This document shows, in pieces, positions 43,389 through 52,380 of a DNA stretch of 64,000 nt. Origin of the DNA: Micromonospora alfalfae. GTDB lineage: Bacteria; Actinomycetota; Actinomycetes; Mycobacteriales; Micromonosporaceae. The stretch is taken from the NCBI RefSeq assembly GCF_022230925.1, contig NZ_JAKKFH010000045.1, positions 62,001 to 126,000 of the forward strand, read 5' to 3'. The position numbers and the translations under genes are program-made. The notes under the pieces were generated by a model, which ran no database searches, was not told the origin of the DNA, and saw nothing but the letters and a program-made list of their open reading frames with translations. Numbering within the stretch: the stretch's first letter is position 1; every line of letters starts with the position of its first letter.

Positions 43389-44711
43389 ATGAACCACGCC
43401 ACCACCGCTCACCGACCCGCCTCGCCTCGGCGGATCGCCGCGCTCGCCCTGCCGGCCCTCGTGGTGCTCGCCGCCGAGCCGCTCTACGTGCTTGTCGACA
43501 CCGCAGTGGTCGGTCACCTCGGCCGGGTGCCGCTCGCCGCGCTCGCCGTCGGCGGCACTGTCATGACGCTCACCGCCTGGGTGGGCACCGTGGTCGCCTA
43601 CGGCACCACCGGCCGCGCCGCCCGCCGCTTCGGCGCGGGTGACCGGGCCGCAGCGGTCGCCGAGGGCGTCCAGTCTTCCTGGTTGGCGTTCGGTGTCGGC
43701 CTGCTGATCGCGATCGGCATGCAGGTCGGCGGCGGCGCGCTCGCGCGTACCCTCGCCGGTGGTGGTGGCGAGGTCGCCGACGCCGCCGCCCAGTGGTTGC
43801 GGATCGCGGCCCTCGGCGCTCCCGGCCTGCTCCTCGCCGCCGCCGGCAACGGCTGGCTGCGCGGCGTGCAGGACACTCGCCGCCCCCTGTACTTCGTGCT
43901 CGGCCCCAACCTGCTCTCCGCGCTGCTCTGCCCGCTGCTGGTCTATCCCGGCGGGCTGGGCCTGGTCGGCTCGGCGGTGGCGAACGTCGTCGCGCAGACG
44001 CTCTGCGGGGTGCTCTTCGCCGCCGCCCTGGTCGGTGAGAAGGTGTCGCTGCGCCCCCAACCTCGCGTGATCCGCCAGCAACTGGTGCTCAGCCGGGACC
44101 TGCTGATCCGTGGGCTGGCGTTCCAGGCCAGCTTCCTGTCCGCGACAGCCGTCGCCGCCCGCTTCGGCGCCGCCGCCGTCGGTGCCCACCAGATCGCCCT
44201 GCAACTCTGGTTCTTCACCGCGCTGGTGCTCGACGCCCTCGCCATCGCCGCGCAGTCCCTGGTCGGTGCCGCGCTCGGCGCCGGCGACGACGCGGGTGCG
44301 CGGGCGCTCGCCCGTCGGATCGGGCTGCTCGGCGGCGTCTGCGGCGTGGGCTTCGCGCTGCTCGTCGCCGCCGGCGCGGGCGTGGTGCCGTCGTGGTTCA
44401 GTTCCGATGCGGGGGTACGCGAGCAGGCCATGGTGGCCTGGCCGTGGTTCGTCGTCATGCTGCCGCTGGCCGGGGTGGTGTTCGCCCTCGACGGCGTGCT
44501 GATCGGCGCCGGCGACGTGCGTTACCTGCGCAACCTCACCATCGTGGCGGCGCTCGGCGGCTTCCTGCCGGCCATCTGGCTGGCGTACGCGCTCAACCTC
44601 GGGCTGGGCGGCATCTGGGCCGGGCTCACCGTGTTCGTGGTGATCCGGCTGGTCGCCCTGCTGCTGCGACTGCGCAACGGCAGGTGGGCGGTGACCGGCG
44701 CGATCCGCTGA
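43389..44711 (+). CDS. MATE-family efflux transporter (DinF-like)
   Basis: A 440-residue membrane protein with 12 helices in two similar halves. RIAALALPALVVLAAEPLYVLVDTAVVGHLG and GGTVMTLTAWVG are the first-half motifs; ARFGAAAVGAHQIALQLWFF and AIAAQSLVGAALGAGD the second-half ones. It resembles DinF/NorM-type exporters that use H+ or Na+ gradients. The start is not certain: ATG 43389 has AGGA upstream, ATG 43371 is also in frame. Confidence 0.88.
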   Translation: MNHATTAHRPASPRRIAALALPALVVLAAEPLYVLVDTAVVGHLGRVPLAALAVGGTVMTLTAWVGTVVAYGTTGRAARRFGAGDRAAAVAEGVQSSWLAFGVGLLIAIGMQVGGGALARTLAGGGGEVADAAAQWLRIAALGAPGLLLAAAGNGWLRGVQDTRRPLYFVLGPNLLSALLCPLLVYPGGLGLVGSAVANVVAQTLCGVLFAAALVGEKVSLRPQPRVIRQQLVLSRDLLIRGLAFQASFLSATAVAARFGAAAVGAHQIALQLWFFTALVLDALAIAAQSLVGAALGAGDDAGARALARRIGLLGGVCGVGFALLVAAGAGVVPSWFSSDAGVREQAMVAWPWFVVMLPLAGVVFALDGVLIGAGDVRYLRNLTIVAALGGFLPAIWLAYALNLGLGGIWAGLTVFVVIRLVALLLRLRNGRWAVTGAIR

Positions 44712-44731
44712 CGGGTCGCCGGGCCCCCCGG

Positions 44732-45736
44732 TCAGCAGCGCGTGGTGGTCGGCGCGGGCGCGTCGATGTCGAAGATGGTGCCCGGGTCGCCCGCGGGTAT
44801 CCGGTCCCCGTGCACATCGGCCACCCAGAACTGCTCCTGCACCCAGCCCTCACGGAGTTGGTCGCAGTCCGCGTTCCAGGTCACGGCCGCCGCCGAGGTG
44901 ATCCAGAGGCCGCGGGCGGAGGCCGGCACGTCGTCCGGGTGCGGCACCTGCCACACCACCTGGTCGCGTAGCGCCACCACCGTCGCGCCGGCGGGCGCCC
45001 GCAGGTCCACGTCGAACGGGTACGCCCAGACGAACTCCGTGGAGACCTCCAGCAGTCGGATGCCGTTCTGCCTGGTGGCCCGGTAACTGACCCGGCCGTC
45101 GGCGCGGACGCCGAACTCCCACTCCGACGGCGACGCCATCCTCGTGGCGTACCGCAGGAAGCTGCCGTTGGTGAAGTCGCCCCGGAGCCGTTCGCGAGCA
45201 TCAGGGGCGAGCAGCGCGAGGAACGGCGCCGGATCCCCGGAGAACATCGAGATGTCGACCCGACTCTCGATCAGTGCCTTGCGCACCGACTCCAGCGCCG
45301 CCCGCACCTGGGTCGCGGTGAACGGTCCGGTGCCCTTGGCCGCCGGCATCCGCACGGCCTCCTCGGCTGGTGCGAAGGAGGCCGCCGGCGACCCGGCGAA
45401 CAGGTCCCGTGGTTCGCCGACCCTGCTCACCGGTGGCGTGCCGCTCGGTGTGGGGCTCGCCGAGGCGGACGTGCGGACACCATCGGCGACCCGACCGACC
45501 AACACCACCCCGCCGACGACCATCAGCAGTGCCAGCACCAGCCCGAGGCCGAGCAGCAGGGCCCCGTTGTGCCGGGCCGAGAAGAAACGGACCCGGTCCC
45601 ATCCGGTGGGCTGGTGCTCGGTCTGCGACGACCGCAGCCACTCCGGTAGCTGCACCGGGTTGACCTGCGCTATCGCGGTGGGTGGCGGGTCGACGGGGTC
45701 CGTCGGTGTGGGCTCGCTCGACGACGTGTTGACCAT
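44732..45736 (-). CDS. Membrane-anchored hypothetical protein
   Basis: A 334-residue protein. Residues 1-55 are cytosolic and Pro/Thr/Ser-rich; one transmembrane helix follows (ALLLGLGLVLALLMVVGGVVLVG, about 60-83); then a Ser/Thr/Pro linker and an extracytoplasmic domain with FTATQVRAALESVRKALIESRVDISMFSGDPAPFLALLAPDARERL and a beta-rich end. No enzyme motif is seen. It converges on the MATE gene and is divergent from truB. ATG 45736 follows GGGGGAAG. Confidence 0.75.
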   Translation of the reverse strand: MVNTSSSEPTPTDPVDPPPTAIAQVNPVQLPEWLRSSQTEHQPTGWDRVRFFSARHNGALLLGLGLVLALLMVVGGVVLVGRVADGVRTSASASPTPSGTPPVSRVGEPRDLFAGSPAASFAPAEEAVRMPAAKGTGPFTATQVRAALESVRKALIESRVDISMFSGDPAPFLALLAPDARERLRGDFTNGSFLRYATRMASPSEWEFGVRADGRVSYRATRQNGIRLLEVSTEFVWAYPFDVDLRAPAGATVVALRDQVVWQVPHPDDVPASARGLWITSAAAVTWNADCDQLREGWVQEQFWVADVHGDRIPAGDPGTIFDIDAPAPTTTRC

Positions 45737-45859
45737 GCTTCCCCCGTCAGTTTCGCCGCTGGTGACGCGCGCGAGCAGATAGTAGGTGCCGGAGGCTCGG
45801 GTCACGCAGGGCCTGCCCACGCACTGCGGAGCGGGTGTCATCTGGCAGGCTTGGCCGAC

Positions 45860-46744
45860 GTGAGCACCGATGGTCTGATCGTGGTCGACAAGCCCGGCGG
45901 CATGACGTCGCACGACGTGGTGGCGCGCATCCGCCGACTGGCGAAGACCCGACGGGTCGGGCACGGCGGCACCCTCGACCCGATGGCGACCGGCGTGCTG
46001 GTGATCGGTGTCGGCCGGGCCACCCGGCTCCTGACCTACGTGATCGGCGCCGGCAAGAGCTACACCGGCACCATCCGGCTCGGCCAGACCACAGTCACCG
46101 ACGACGCCGAGGGCGACGTGACCGCCACCGTGCCGGCCGGGCAGGTCACCGACGACGCGATCCGGTCCGCGCTGGCCGGGCTGAGCGGCGAGGTCGACCA
46201 GGTGCCGAGCGCGGTCAGCGCCATCAAGATCGACGGGCAGCGGGCGTACAAGCGGGTCCGCGACGGGGAGAGCGTCGAACTGCCGGCACGGCGGGTCACC
46301 ATCTCCCGGTTGGAGGTGCTGGCGATCCGTCGCACCGAGCCGGACGTGGTCGACGTGGACGTGGACGTGACCTGCTCCTCCGGCACGTACATCAGGGCCA
46401 TCGCCCGGGACGCCGGCCTGGCGCTCGGCGTCGGCGGGCACCTCACGGCGCTGCGGCGGACCGCCGTGGGTGGCTTCACCCTCGCCGAGGCGGCGACCCT
46501 CGACGAGCTGGAACAGCGCGCCCCGGACGTGGTGAACCTGCCACTGGACGCGGCGGCCGACCGGTTCTTCGCGCGCCGGGAGGCCACGCCGGACGAGGCC
46601 CGCGTGCTCGCCCACGGTGGGCCACTGGACCCGGCCGGCCTCACCGGGCCGTACGCCGTCTTCGGGCCGGCCGGCGGCCTGATCGCTATCGTCAGCGAGC
46701 GGGACGGACGGGCCCGCGCGGAGATCGTGCTCGCGCCGGCCTGA
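45860..46744 (+). CDS. truB: tRNA pseudouridine-55 synthase
   Basis: A 294-residue enzyme that makes pseudouridine 55 in the T-loop. GLIVVDKPGGMTSHDVV is the family start, GHGGTLDPMATGVLVIGVG carries the catalytic Asp40, KSYTGTIRLGQTT and SSGTYIRAIARDAG are conserved. The C-terminal 80 residues match the actinobacterial form. GTG 45860 is chosen; the in-frame TTG at 45851 would add three residues. Confidence 0.95.
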   Translation: MSTDGLIVVDKPGGMTSHDVVARIRRLAKTRRVGHGGTLDPMATGVLVIGVGRATRLLTYVIGAGKSYTGTIRLGQTTVTDDAEGDVTATVPAGQVTDDAIRSALAGLSGEVDQVPSAVSAIKIDGQRAYKRVRDGESVELPARRVTISRLEVLAIRRTEPDVVDVDVDVTCSSGTYIRAIARDAGLALGVGGHLTALRRTAVGGFTLAEAATLDELEQRAPDVVNLPLDAAADRFFARREATPDEARVLAHGGPLDPAGLTGPYAVFGPAGGLIAIVSERDGRARAEIVLAPA

Positions 46745-46820
46745 CAGCGCAGCGCAGGTCCGCCGGCCCGCAGCCGGCGGTGTCGACCCGCCGGCCGGCG
46801 GGACAGCAGAGAGGAACGGC

Positions 46821-47750
46821 ATGCAGCGGTGGCGGGGCTACGACGCGGCGCCCGGCGGGTGGGGACGCTCGGTGGTCACCATCGGCGTCTTCGACGGCGT
46901 GCACAAGGGGCACCAGGCGACGATCGGGCACGCCGTGGCCCGGGCCCGCGAGTTGGGCGTGCAGTCGGTGGTGGTCACCTTCGACCCGCACCCGGCCGAG
47001 GTGGTCCGCCCCGGTTCGCACCCGGCGGTGCTCACCGAACCGGCCCGTAAGGCCGAGCTGATCGAGGCGCTCGGCGTTGACGTGCTCTGCGTGGTGCCGT
47101 TCACCCCGGAGTTCTCCCGGGTGCCGCCCGAGCAGTTCGTGCACGACGTCCTGGTCGAGCACCTGCACGCCGCGTTGGTGGTGGTCGGCGGTAACTTCCG
47201 CTTCGGGCACCGGGCCGCCGGCGACGTGGCGTTGCTGGAACGGCTGGGTCAGACGTTCGGCTTCGGCGTGGAGGGCGCCCCGCTGGTCGCCGAGGCCGGC
47301 ACCGTCTTCTCCTCCACGTACATCCGGTCCTGCGTCGACGCGGGCGACGTGGGCGCGGCCGCCGCCGCGCTGGGCCGCCCCCACCGGGTGGAGGGCGTGG
47401 TGGTCCGCGGCGACCAGCGGGGCCGGGAGCTGGGCTTCCCCACCGCCAACCTGCTCTGCCACCGGTACGCGGCGGTGCCCGCCGACGGCGTGTACGCGGC
47501 CCGGCTGATCCGCCGCGGTCAGCACGAGCCGCTGCTGGCGGCGGTCTCCGTGGGCACCAACCCGACCTTCTCCGGCCGGGAGCGGCGGGTGGAGGCGTAC
47601 GCGCTGGACTTCTCCGGCGACCTGTACGGCGAGCGGCTGGCCCTGGACTTCGTGGCGCACCTGCGTGGTCAGATCCGGTACGACTCGATCGAGCCGTTGA
47701 TCGCCCAGATGAACCAGGACGTCGAGCGCACCCGGCGCGTGCTGGCCTGA
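46821..47750 (+). CDS. ribF: Bifunctional riboflavin kinase/FAD synthetase
   Basis: A 309-residue enzyme. The N-terminal adenylyltransferase half has TIGVFDGVHKGHQATIG, VTFDPHPAEV, GGNFRFGHRAAGDV and SSTYIRSCVDAGDV; the C-terminal kinase half has GVVVRGDQRGRELGFPTANL, PADGVYAAR and VGTNPTF. It makes FMN then FAD. ATG 46821 follows GAGAGGAAC. The 76 nt before it hold a CCGCCGG/CCGGCGG hairpin. Confidence 0.95.
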   Translation: MQRWRGYDAAPGGWGRSVVTIGVFDGVHKGHQATIGHAVARARELGVQSVVVTFDPHPAEVVRPGSHPAVLTEPARKAELIEALGVDVLCVVPFTPEFSRVPPEQFVHDVLVEHLHAALVVVGGNFRFGHRAAGDVALLERLGQTFGFGVEGAPLVAEAGTVFSSTYIRSCVDAGDVGAAAAALGRPHRVEGVVVRGDQRGRELGFPTANLLCHRYAAVPADGVYAARLIRRGQHEPLLAAVSVGTNPTFSGRERRVEAYALDFSGDLYGERLALDFVAHLRGQIRYDSIEPLIAQMNQDVERTRRVLA

Positions 47751-47808
47751 TCGTGCCGGGGCGACGGGCCGCCACCGAGGCCCTTCGCCGGGTGTTACCG
47801 GCGAGTGC

Positions 47809-47817
47809 TGGTAGTCT
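47809..47817 (+). promoter_or_regulatory. Candidate extended -10 promoter of rpsO
   Basis: TGGTAGTCT matches the TGnTANNNT extended -10 pattern. Transcription would start near 47824, giving a leader of about 125 nt. No good -35 is seen. Confidence 0.4.
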
Positions 47818-47833
47818 TGCCGGGACGTCGGGT

Positions 47834-47888
47834 GACCGGCGTGGGGCCTCGCGTGCCTGCTCGACGCCGCGGGTGCGAGGTACCGGTC
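47834..47888 (+). promoter_or_regulatory. Structured leader upstream of rpsO
   Basis: GACCGG (47834-47839) pairs with CCGGTC (47883-47888), and CCTCGC (47847-47852) with GCGAGG (47875-47880), giving a two-tier stem with an internal loop. Ribosomal protein S15 represses its own mRNA through such leaders in several phyla, so an autoregulatory role is plausible. Confidence 0.45.
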
Positions 47889-47949
47889 CGTTCCCGGTCC
47901 ATCGGGACGACGGACACCCACTTGATCAACCCATCGAAACAGGGAGAAC

Positions 47950-48219
47950 ATGGCGCTCGATCAGGAAGCCAAGGCCAGCATCCGCGCGGAGTACGCGACC
48001 GCCGAGGGCGACACCGGTTCGCCGGAGGTCCAGGTAGCGGTCCTCACCAAGCGGATCGCCGAGCTGACCGAGCACCTGAAGGTGCACAAGCACGACCACC
48101 ACAGCCGCCGTGGGCTGCTGCTGCTGGTCGGCCGGCGCCGTCGGTTGCTCAACTACGTCCAGAAGAAGGACATTGCCCGCTACCGGTCGCTCATCGAGCG
48201 GCTCGGTCTGCGCCGGTGA
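47950..48219 (+). CDS. rpsO: 30S ribosomal protein S15
   Basis: An 89-residue primary 16S-binding protein. TGSPEVQVAVLTKRIAELTEHLKVHKHDHHSRRGLLLLVGRRRRLLNYV is the family core. ATG 47950 follows CAGGGAGAAC. It precedes pnp, a conserved order in which S15 and PNPase expression are linked. Confidence 0.97.
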   Translation: MALDQEAKASIRAEYATAEGDTGSPEVQVAVLTKRIAELTEHLKVHKHDHHSRRGLLLLVGRRRRLLNYVQKKDIARYRSLIERLGLRR

Positions 48220-48223
48220 CGTG

Positions 48224-48255
48224 ACGGGGGAGTGGCCGGACGGCCGCTCCCCCGT
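48224..48255 (+). terminator. Terminator/processing hairpin after rpsO
   Basis: ACGGGGGAG (48224-48232) pairs perfectly with CTCCCCCGT (48247-48255), and GGCC pairs inside. It begins 5 nt after the rpsO stop. It may terminate rpsO or be a processing site in an rpsO-pnp transcript. Confidence 0.6.
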
Positions 48256-48446
48256 ACCGCGTCCCACCTGAAGAAACACGGGCCGCGCGACCACCCGAGA
48301 GGGAGCCGGTCAGCGTACCGGTCTCCGGTAGTGGCCCCCGGGAACCCCGGCATCATGCCGGCCACCCGGGCGCTTCGATCGAAGACCGGCCGGCTGAGCA
48401 GCTCCCCGATGTCGTGGGCCCACGACGCGAAGGAGCACCACAGCAC

Positions 48447-50828
48447 ATGACCGAGACCAAACTCGGCACCGAATCCCGCACCGCCGTGATCGACAACGGG
48501 GCCTTCGGCACCCGCGAGATCACCTTCTCCACCGGTCGGCTGGCTCGCCAGGCCGCCGGTTCCGTCATCGCCCAGCTGGGCGAGACGGTTGTTCTCTCCG
48601 CCACGACCGCCGGTAAGCACCCGAAGGAGCAGTTCGACTTCTTCCCGCTGACCGTCGACGTCGAGGAGCGGATGTACGCCGCGGGCCGCATCCCCGGCTC
48701 GTTCTTCCGCCGTGAGGGTCGGCCCAGCGAGGACGCGATCCTCACCTGCCGGCTGATCGACCGGCCGCTGCGCCCGTCCTTCGTCAAGGGCCTGCGCAAC
48801 GAGGTCCAGGTCGTCGAGACCATCCTCGCGCTCGACCCGCAGCACCCGTACGACGTCGTGGCGATCAACGCCGCCTCGATGTCGACGAAGCTCTCCGGCC
48901 TGCCGTTCTCCGGCCCGATCGGTGCGACCCGCGTCGCCCACATCGACGGCCAGTGGGTCGCCTTCCCGACCCTGGAGGAGCTGGCTCGCGCCACCTTCGA
49001 CATGGTCGTGGCCGGCCGCACGCTCGAGGACGGCGACGTCGCGATCATGATGGTCGAGGCCGAGGCCACCCCGAACGCCGTCGCCCTCATCTCGGCCGGT
49101 GCCACCGCCCCGACCGAGGAGGTCGTCGCCAGCGGCCTGGAGGCCGCCAAGCCGGCGATCCGTGAGCTGTGCCGCGCGCAGAGCGAGCTGGCCGAGGTCG
49201 CCGCCAAGCCGGTCACCGAGTTCCCGGTCTTCCTGGACTACCAGGACGACGTGTACGACGCCGTCTCCGAGCTGGCCCGCGCCGACGTGGCCGAGGCGAT
49301 CACCATCGCCGGCAAGGCCGACCGCGAGGAGGCCCTGGACCGGGTCAAGGCCCGGGTCGCCGAGGAGCTGGGCGCTCGGTTCGAGGGTCGGGAGAAGGAG
49401 CTGAGCGCTGCCTTCCGGTCGCTGACCAAGTCCGAGGTGCGCAACCGCGTGCTGCGCGAGCAGGTCCGCATGGACGGGCGTGGCCCGCGCGACATCCGGG
49501 CGCTGACCGCCGAGGTCGGCGTGCTGCCCCGGGTGCACGGTTCGGCGCTGTTCGAGCGGGGCGAGACCCAGATCCTGGGCGTCACCACGCTGAACATGCT
49601 CCGCATGGAGCAGATGGTGGACACGCTGTCCCCCGAGAACCGCAAGCGCTACATGCACAACTACAACTTCCCGCCGTACTCGACCGGTGAGACCGGCCGG
49701 GTCGGCTCGCCGAAGCGTCGCGAGATCGGTCACGGCGCCCTCGCCGAGCGCGCGCTGATCCCGGTGCTGCCGTCGCGCGAGGAGTTCCCGTACGCCATCC
49801 GGCAGGTGTCGGAGGCGCTCGGCTCCAACGGCTCCACCTCGATGGGTTCGGTCTGCGCGTCGACGCTGGGCCTGCTCTCCGCGGGTGTTCCGCTGAAGGC
49901 GCCGGTCGCCGGCATCGCGATGGGGCTCATCTCCGACGAGGTGGACGGCAAGACCCAGTACGTGACGCTGACCGACATCCTCGGTGCCGAGGACGCGTTC
50001 GGCGACATGGACTTCAAGGTCGCCGGCACGCCGGAGTTCGTCACCGCGCTCCAGCTCGACACCAAGCTCAACGGCATCCCGTCGGACGTGCTGGCCGCCG
50101 CGTTGCAGCAGGCGAACGAGGCCCGGCAGGTCATCCTCGGGGTCATGAAGGCGGCGATCGAGGCTCCGGCCGAGATGTCCGACTACGCGCCGCGGGTCAC
50201 CACCGTCAAGATCCCGGTGGACAAGATCGGCATGGTGATCGGCCCGAAGGGGCAGACCATCAACGCGATCCAGGACGAGACCGGCGCCGAGATCTCCATC
50301 GAGGACGACGGCACGATCTACGTCGGCGCCACCAACGGCCCGTCGGCGCAGGCGGCCGTCGACCGGATCAACGGCATCGCCAACCCGACGCTGCCGAAGC
50401 AGGGCGAGCGGTTCCTCGGCACCGTGGTCAAGACCGCCGCGTTCGGCGCGTTCATCTCGCTCCTGCCGGGCCGTGACGGCCTGCTGCACATCTCCAAGGT
50501 GGGCGACGGCAAGCGGGTCGAGCGCGTTGAGGACTTCCTCAACGTCGGTGACCGGGTCGAGGTCGAGATCGCTGACATCGACGCCCGCGGCAAGATCTAC
50601 CTCGACAAGGTCCGCCCGGAGGGCACCGAGGCTCCGGCCGCCGGTGAGGCCGCCGCTGGTGACCGGCCGGCTGGCCGGGACCGGGGCGACCGTGCTCCGC
50701 GTGACCGCGGCGACCGTGAGCGTGGCGGCGACCGTGGCGGGCGTGGCCCGGAGCGCGGCGGCGAGGGCGGCAACGGCGAGGGTGGCGAGGGCGGCGAGCG
50801 TCCGCGCCGTCGGACCCGGCACAGCTGA
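48447..50828 (+). CDS. pnp: Polyribonucleotide nucleotidyltransferase
   Basis: A 793-residue phosphorolytic exoribonuclease. Two RNase PH domains (FFPLTVDVEERMYAAGRIPGSFFRREGRPSE; the second with TSMGSVCASTLGLLSAGVPLK and GAEDAFGDMDFKVAGT), a KH domain near 597 (IGPKGQTINAIQDETG) and an S1 domain (RFLGTVVKTAAFGAFISLLPGRDGLLHIS). The last 70 residues are Arg/Gly/Asp-rich with RGG-type motifs. In Actinobacteria the enzyme also touches ppGpp metabolism. ATG 48447 follows GAAGGAG. Confidence 0.96.
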   Translation: MTETKLGTESRTAVIDNGAFGTREITFSTGRLARQAAGSVIAQLGETVVLSATTAGKHPKEQFDFFPLTVDVEERMYAAGRIPGSFFRREGRPSEDAILTCRLIDRPLRPSFVKGLRNEVQVVETILALDPQHPYDVVAINAASMSTKLSGLPFSGPIGATRVAHIDGQWVAFPTLEELARATFDMVVAGRTLEDGDVAIMMVEAEATPNAVALISAGATAPTEEVVASGLEAAKPAIRELCRAQSELAEVAAKPVTEFPVFLDYQDDVYDAVSELARADVAEAITIAGKADREEALDRVKARVAEELGARFEGREKELSAAFRSLTKSEVRNRVLREQVRMDGRGPRDIRALTAEVGVLPRVHGSALFERGETQILGVTTLNMLRMEQMVDTLSPENRKRYMHNYNFPPYSTGETGRVGSPKRREIGHGALAERALIPVLPSREEFPYAIRQVSEALGSNGSTSMGSVCASTLGLLSAGVPLKAPVAGIAMGLISDEVDGKTQYVTLTDILGAEDAFGDMDFKVAGTPEFVTALQLDTKLNGIPSDVLAAALQQANEARQVILGVMKAAIEAPAEMSDYAPRVTTVKIPVDKIGMVIGPKGQTINAIQDETGAEISIEDDGTIYVGATNGPSAQAAVDRINGIANPTLPKQGERFLGTVVKTAAFGAFISLLPGRDGLLHISKVGDGKRVERVEDFLNVGDRVEVEIADIDARGKIYLDKVRPEGTEAPAAGEAAAGDRPAGRDRGDRAPRDRGDRERGGDRGGRGPERGGEGGNGEGGEGGERPRRRTRHS

Positions 50829-50875
50829 CAGTCGTACAACGCATCACCCACCCCTCGTCGAACCGGGAGCAAGTC

Positions 50876-52273
50876 GTGAGTCGGGCCATCAGCGCGCCGT
50901 TTCCACCGGATCGACGGGGGGTGGCCCCGTCTCGGGACACCGGGGCGGGCCGCTCCGGCGGCACCGCCCGCGCGGTGACCCGGACGCTCAGCGACGACCC
51001 GCTGGGCGGCACGGTACGACGTACCGTGCTGCCCAGCGGCCTGCGCGTCCTCACCGAGGCGATTCCGGCGATGCGCAGCGTCTCGTTCGGCATCTGGGTG
51101 GCGGTCGGCTCGCGTGACGAGACTGGCCCGCAGGCCGGTGCCGCGCACTTCCTCGAACACCTGCTCTTCAAGGGCACGCACAAGCGCACCGCCCTGGAGA
51201 TCTCCTCGCAGATCGAGGCGGTGGGTGGCGAGACCAACGCCTTCACCACGAAGGAATACACCTGCTACTACGCCCGCGTGCTGGACGAGGACCTGCCGCT
51301 GGCAATCGACGTCATGTGCGACCTGGTCGCGGACTCGCTGTTGGAGCCGGCCGACGTCGAGACCGAGCGTGGCGTGATCCTGGAGGAGATCGCCATGCAC
51401 GACGACGAGCCGGGTGACGAGGTGCACGACCTCTTCGTCCAGGCCGTCTACGGCGATCACCCGCTGGGCCGGCTGATCTCCGGCACCGCCGAGACCGTCA
51501 CCCCGATGACCCGGCGGCAGATCCAGACCTTCTACCGGGGTCGCTACACCGCGCCGCAGATCGTCATCGCCGCCGCCGGCAACCTCGACCACGCCGCGGT
51601 GGTCAAGCTGGTCCGTCAGGCAGTGCGCGGCACCCCGCTGGACAGCGACCCGGCCAGTCCGGCGCCGCACCGCGCGGCGACCCCTGCGGTACGCACCAAG
51701 CCGGCGACCACTCTGGTGGAGCCGAAGGAGACCGAGCAGGCACACGTCATCCTCGGTTGCCCCGGCATCGACCGGCTCGACGATCGACGGTTCGCCCTCG
51801 GGGTGCTCAACAACGTGCTCGGCGGCGGCATGTCCAGCCGCCTGTTCCAGGAGATCCGCGAGCAGCGTGGCCTCGCCTACTCGGTCTACTCCTACGCCAG
51901 CCAGTACGCCGACACCGGCCTCTTCGCCGTCTACGCCGGCTGCGCGCCGGGCAAGGTGGACGAGGTGCTGGCCCTGACCCGCGCCGAGCTGGCCCGGGTG
52001 GCCGCCGACGGGTTGACCGAGGCCGAGGTGGCCCGGGGCAAGGGGATGAGCAAGGGCTCGTTCGTGCTCGGCCTGGAGGACACCGGTTCCCGAATGAGCC
52101 GGCTGGCAAAGGGTGAGCTGCTCTACGGCGACCTGATGCCGGTCGACGAACTGCTCCGCCGGGTCGACGAGGTCACAGTGGAGGACGTGAACGTCCTCGC
52201 CGCGGAACTGCTCAGCCGGCCGATGTCGCTGGCCGTCGTGGGCCCGTTCGGCGCTGGCGACTTCGCGGTCTGA
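50876..52273 (+). CDS. M16-family zinc metallopeptidase
   Basis: A 465-residue peptidase of the insulinase/processing-peptidase type. AAHFLEHLLFKGT carries the inverted zinc motif HFLEH (about 91-95), ETERGVILEEIAMHDDEPGDEV the third ligand Glu, and the C-domain has LGGGMSSRLFQEIREQRGLAYSVYSY. The N-terminal 50 residues are a basic, disordered extension. It is the usual gene between pnp and dapB in Actinobacteria; the substrate is unknown. GTG 50876 follows GGGAGCAA. Confidence 0.9.
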   Translation: MSRAISAPFPPDRRGVAPSRDTGAGRSGGTARAVTRTLSDDPLGGTVRRTVLPSGLRVLTEAIPAMRSVSFGIWVAVGSRDETGPQAGAAHFLEHLLFKGTHKRTALEISSQIEAVGGETNAFTTKEYTCYYARVLDEDLPLAIDVMCDLVADSLLEPADVETERGVILEEIAMHDDEPGDEVHDLFVQAVYGDHPLGRLISGTAETVTPMTRRQIQTFYRGRYTAPQIVIAAAGNLDHAAVVKLVRQAVRGTPLDSDPASPAPHRAATPAVRTKPATTLVEPKETEQAHVILGCPGIDRLDDRRFALGVLNNVLGGGMSSRLFQEIREQRGLAYSVYSYASQYADTGLFAVYAGCAPGKVDEVLALTRAELARVAADGLTEAEVARGKGMSKGSFVLGLEDTGSRMSRLAKGELLYGDLMPVDELLRRVDEVTVEDVNVLAAELLSRPMSLAVVGPFGAGDFAV

Positions 52274-52367
52274 GGTCTGCCGCCCGGCCCGGTCGAGGCA
52301 CCCCGGTCGGGCGTCCCGGCAGGTGGAGCACAGCGGATCCGGCCGGAAGGACCCGTCCCGATTGGGA

Positions 52368-52373
52368 TAGGTT
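52368..52373 (+). promoter_or_regulatory. Candidate -10 element for dapB
   Basis: TAGGTT lies 7 nt before the GTG at 52381, the spacing of a leaderless message. A weak AGG is the only Shine-Dalgarno-like sequence. No clear -35. Confidence 0.4.
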
Positions 52374-52380
52374 GTGCCCC

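Noticed and set aside
43061..43405. Frames with nonapeptide repeats (TPQRPTGVP and SRDAGRTLW) on both strands
   Set aside because: They come from a 27-bp minisatellite whose period is a multiple of three, so every frame stays open. No ribosome-binding site is present.
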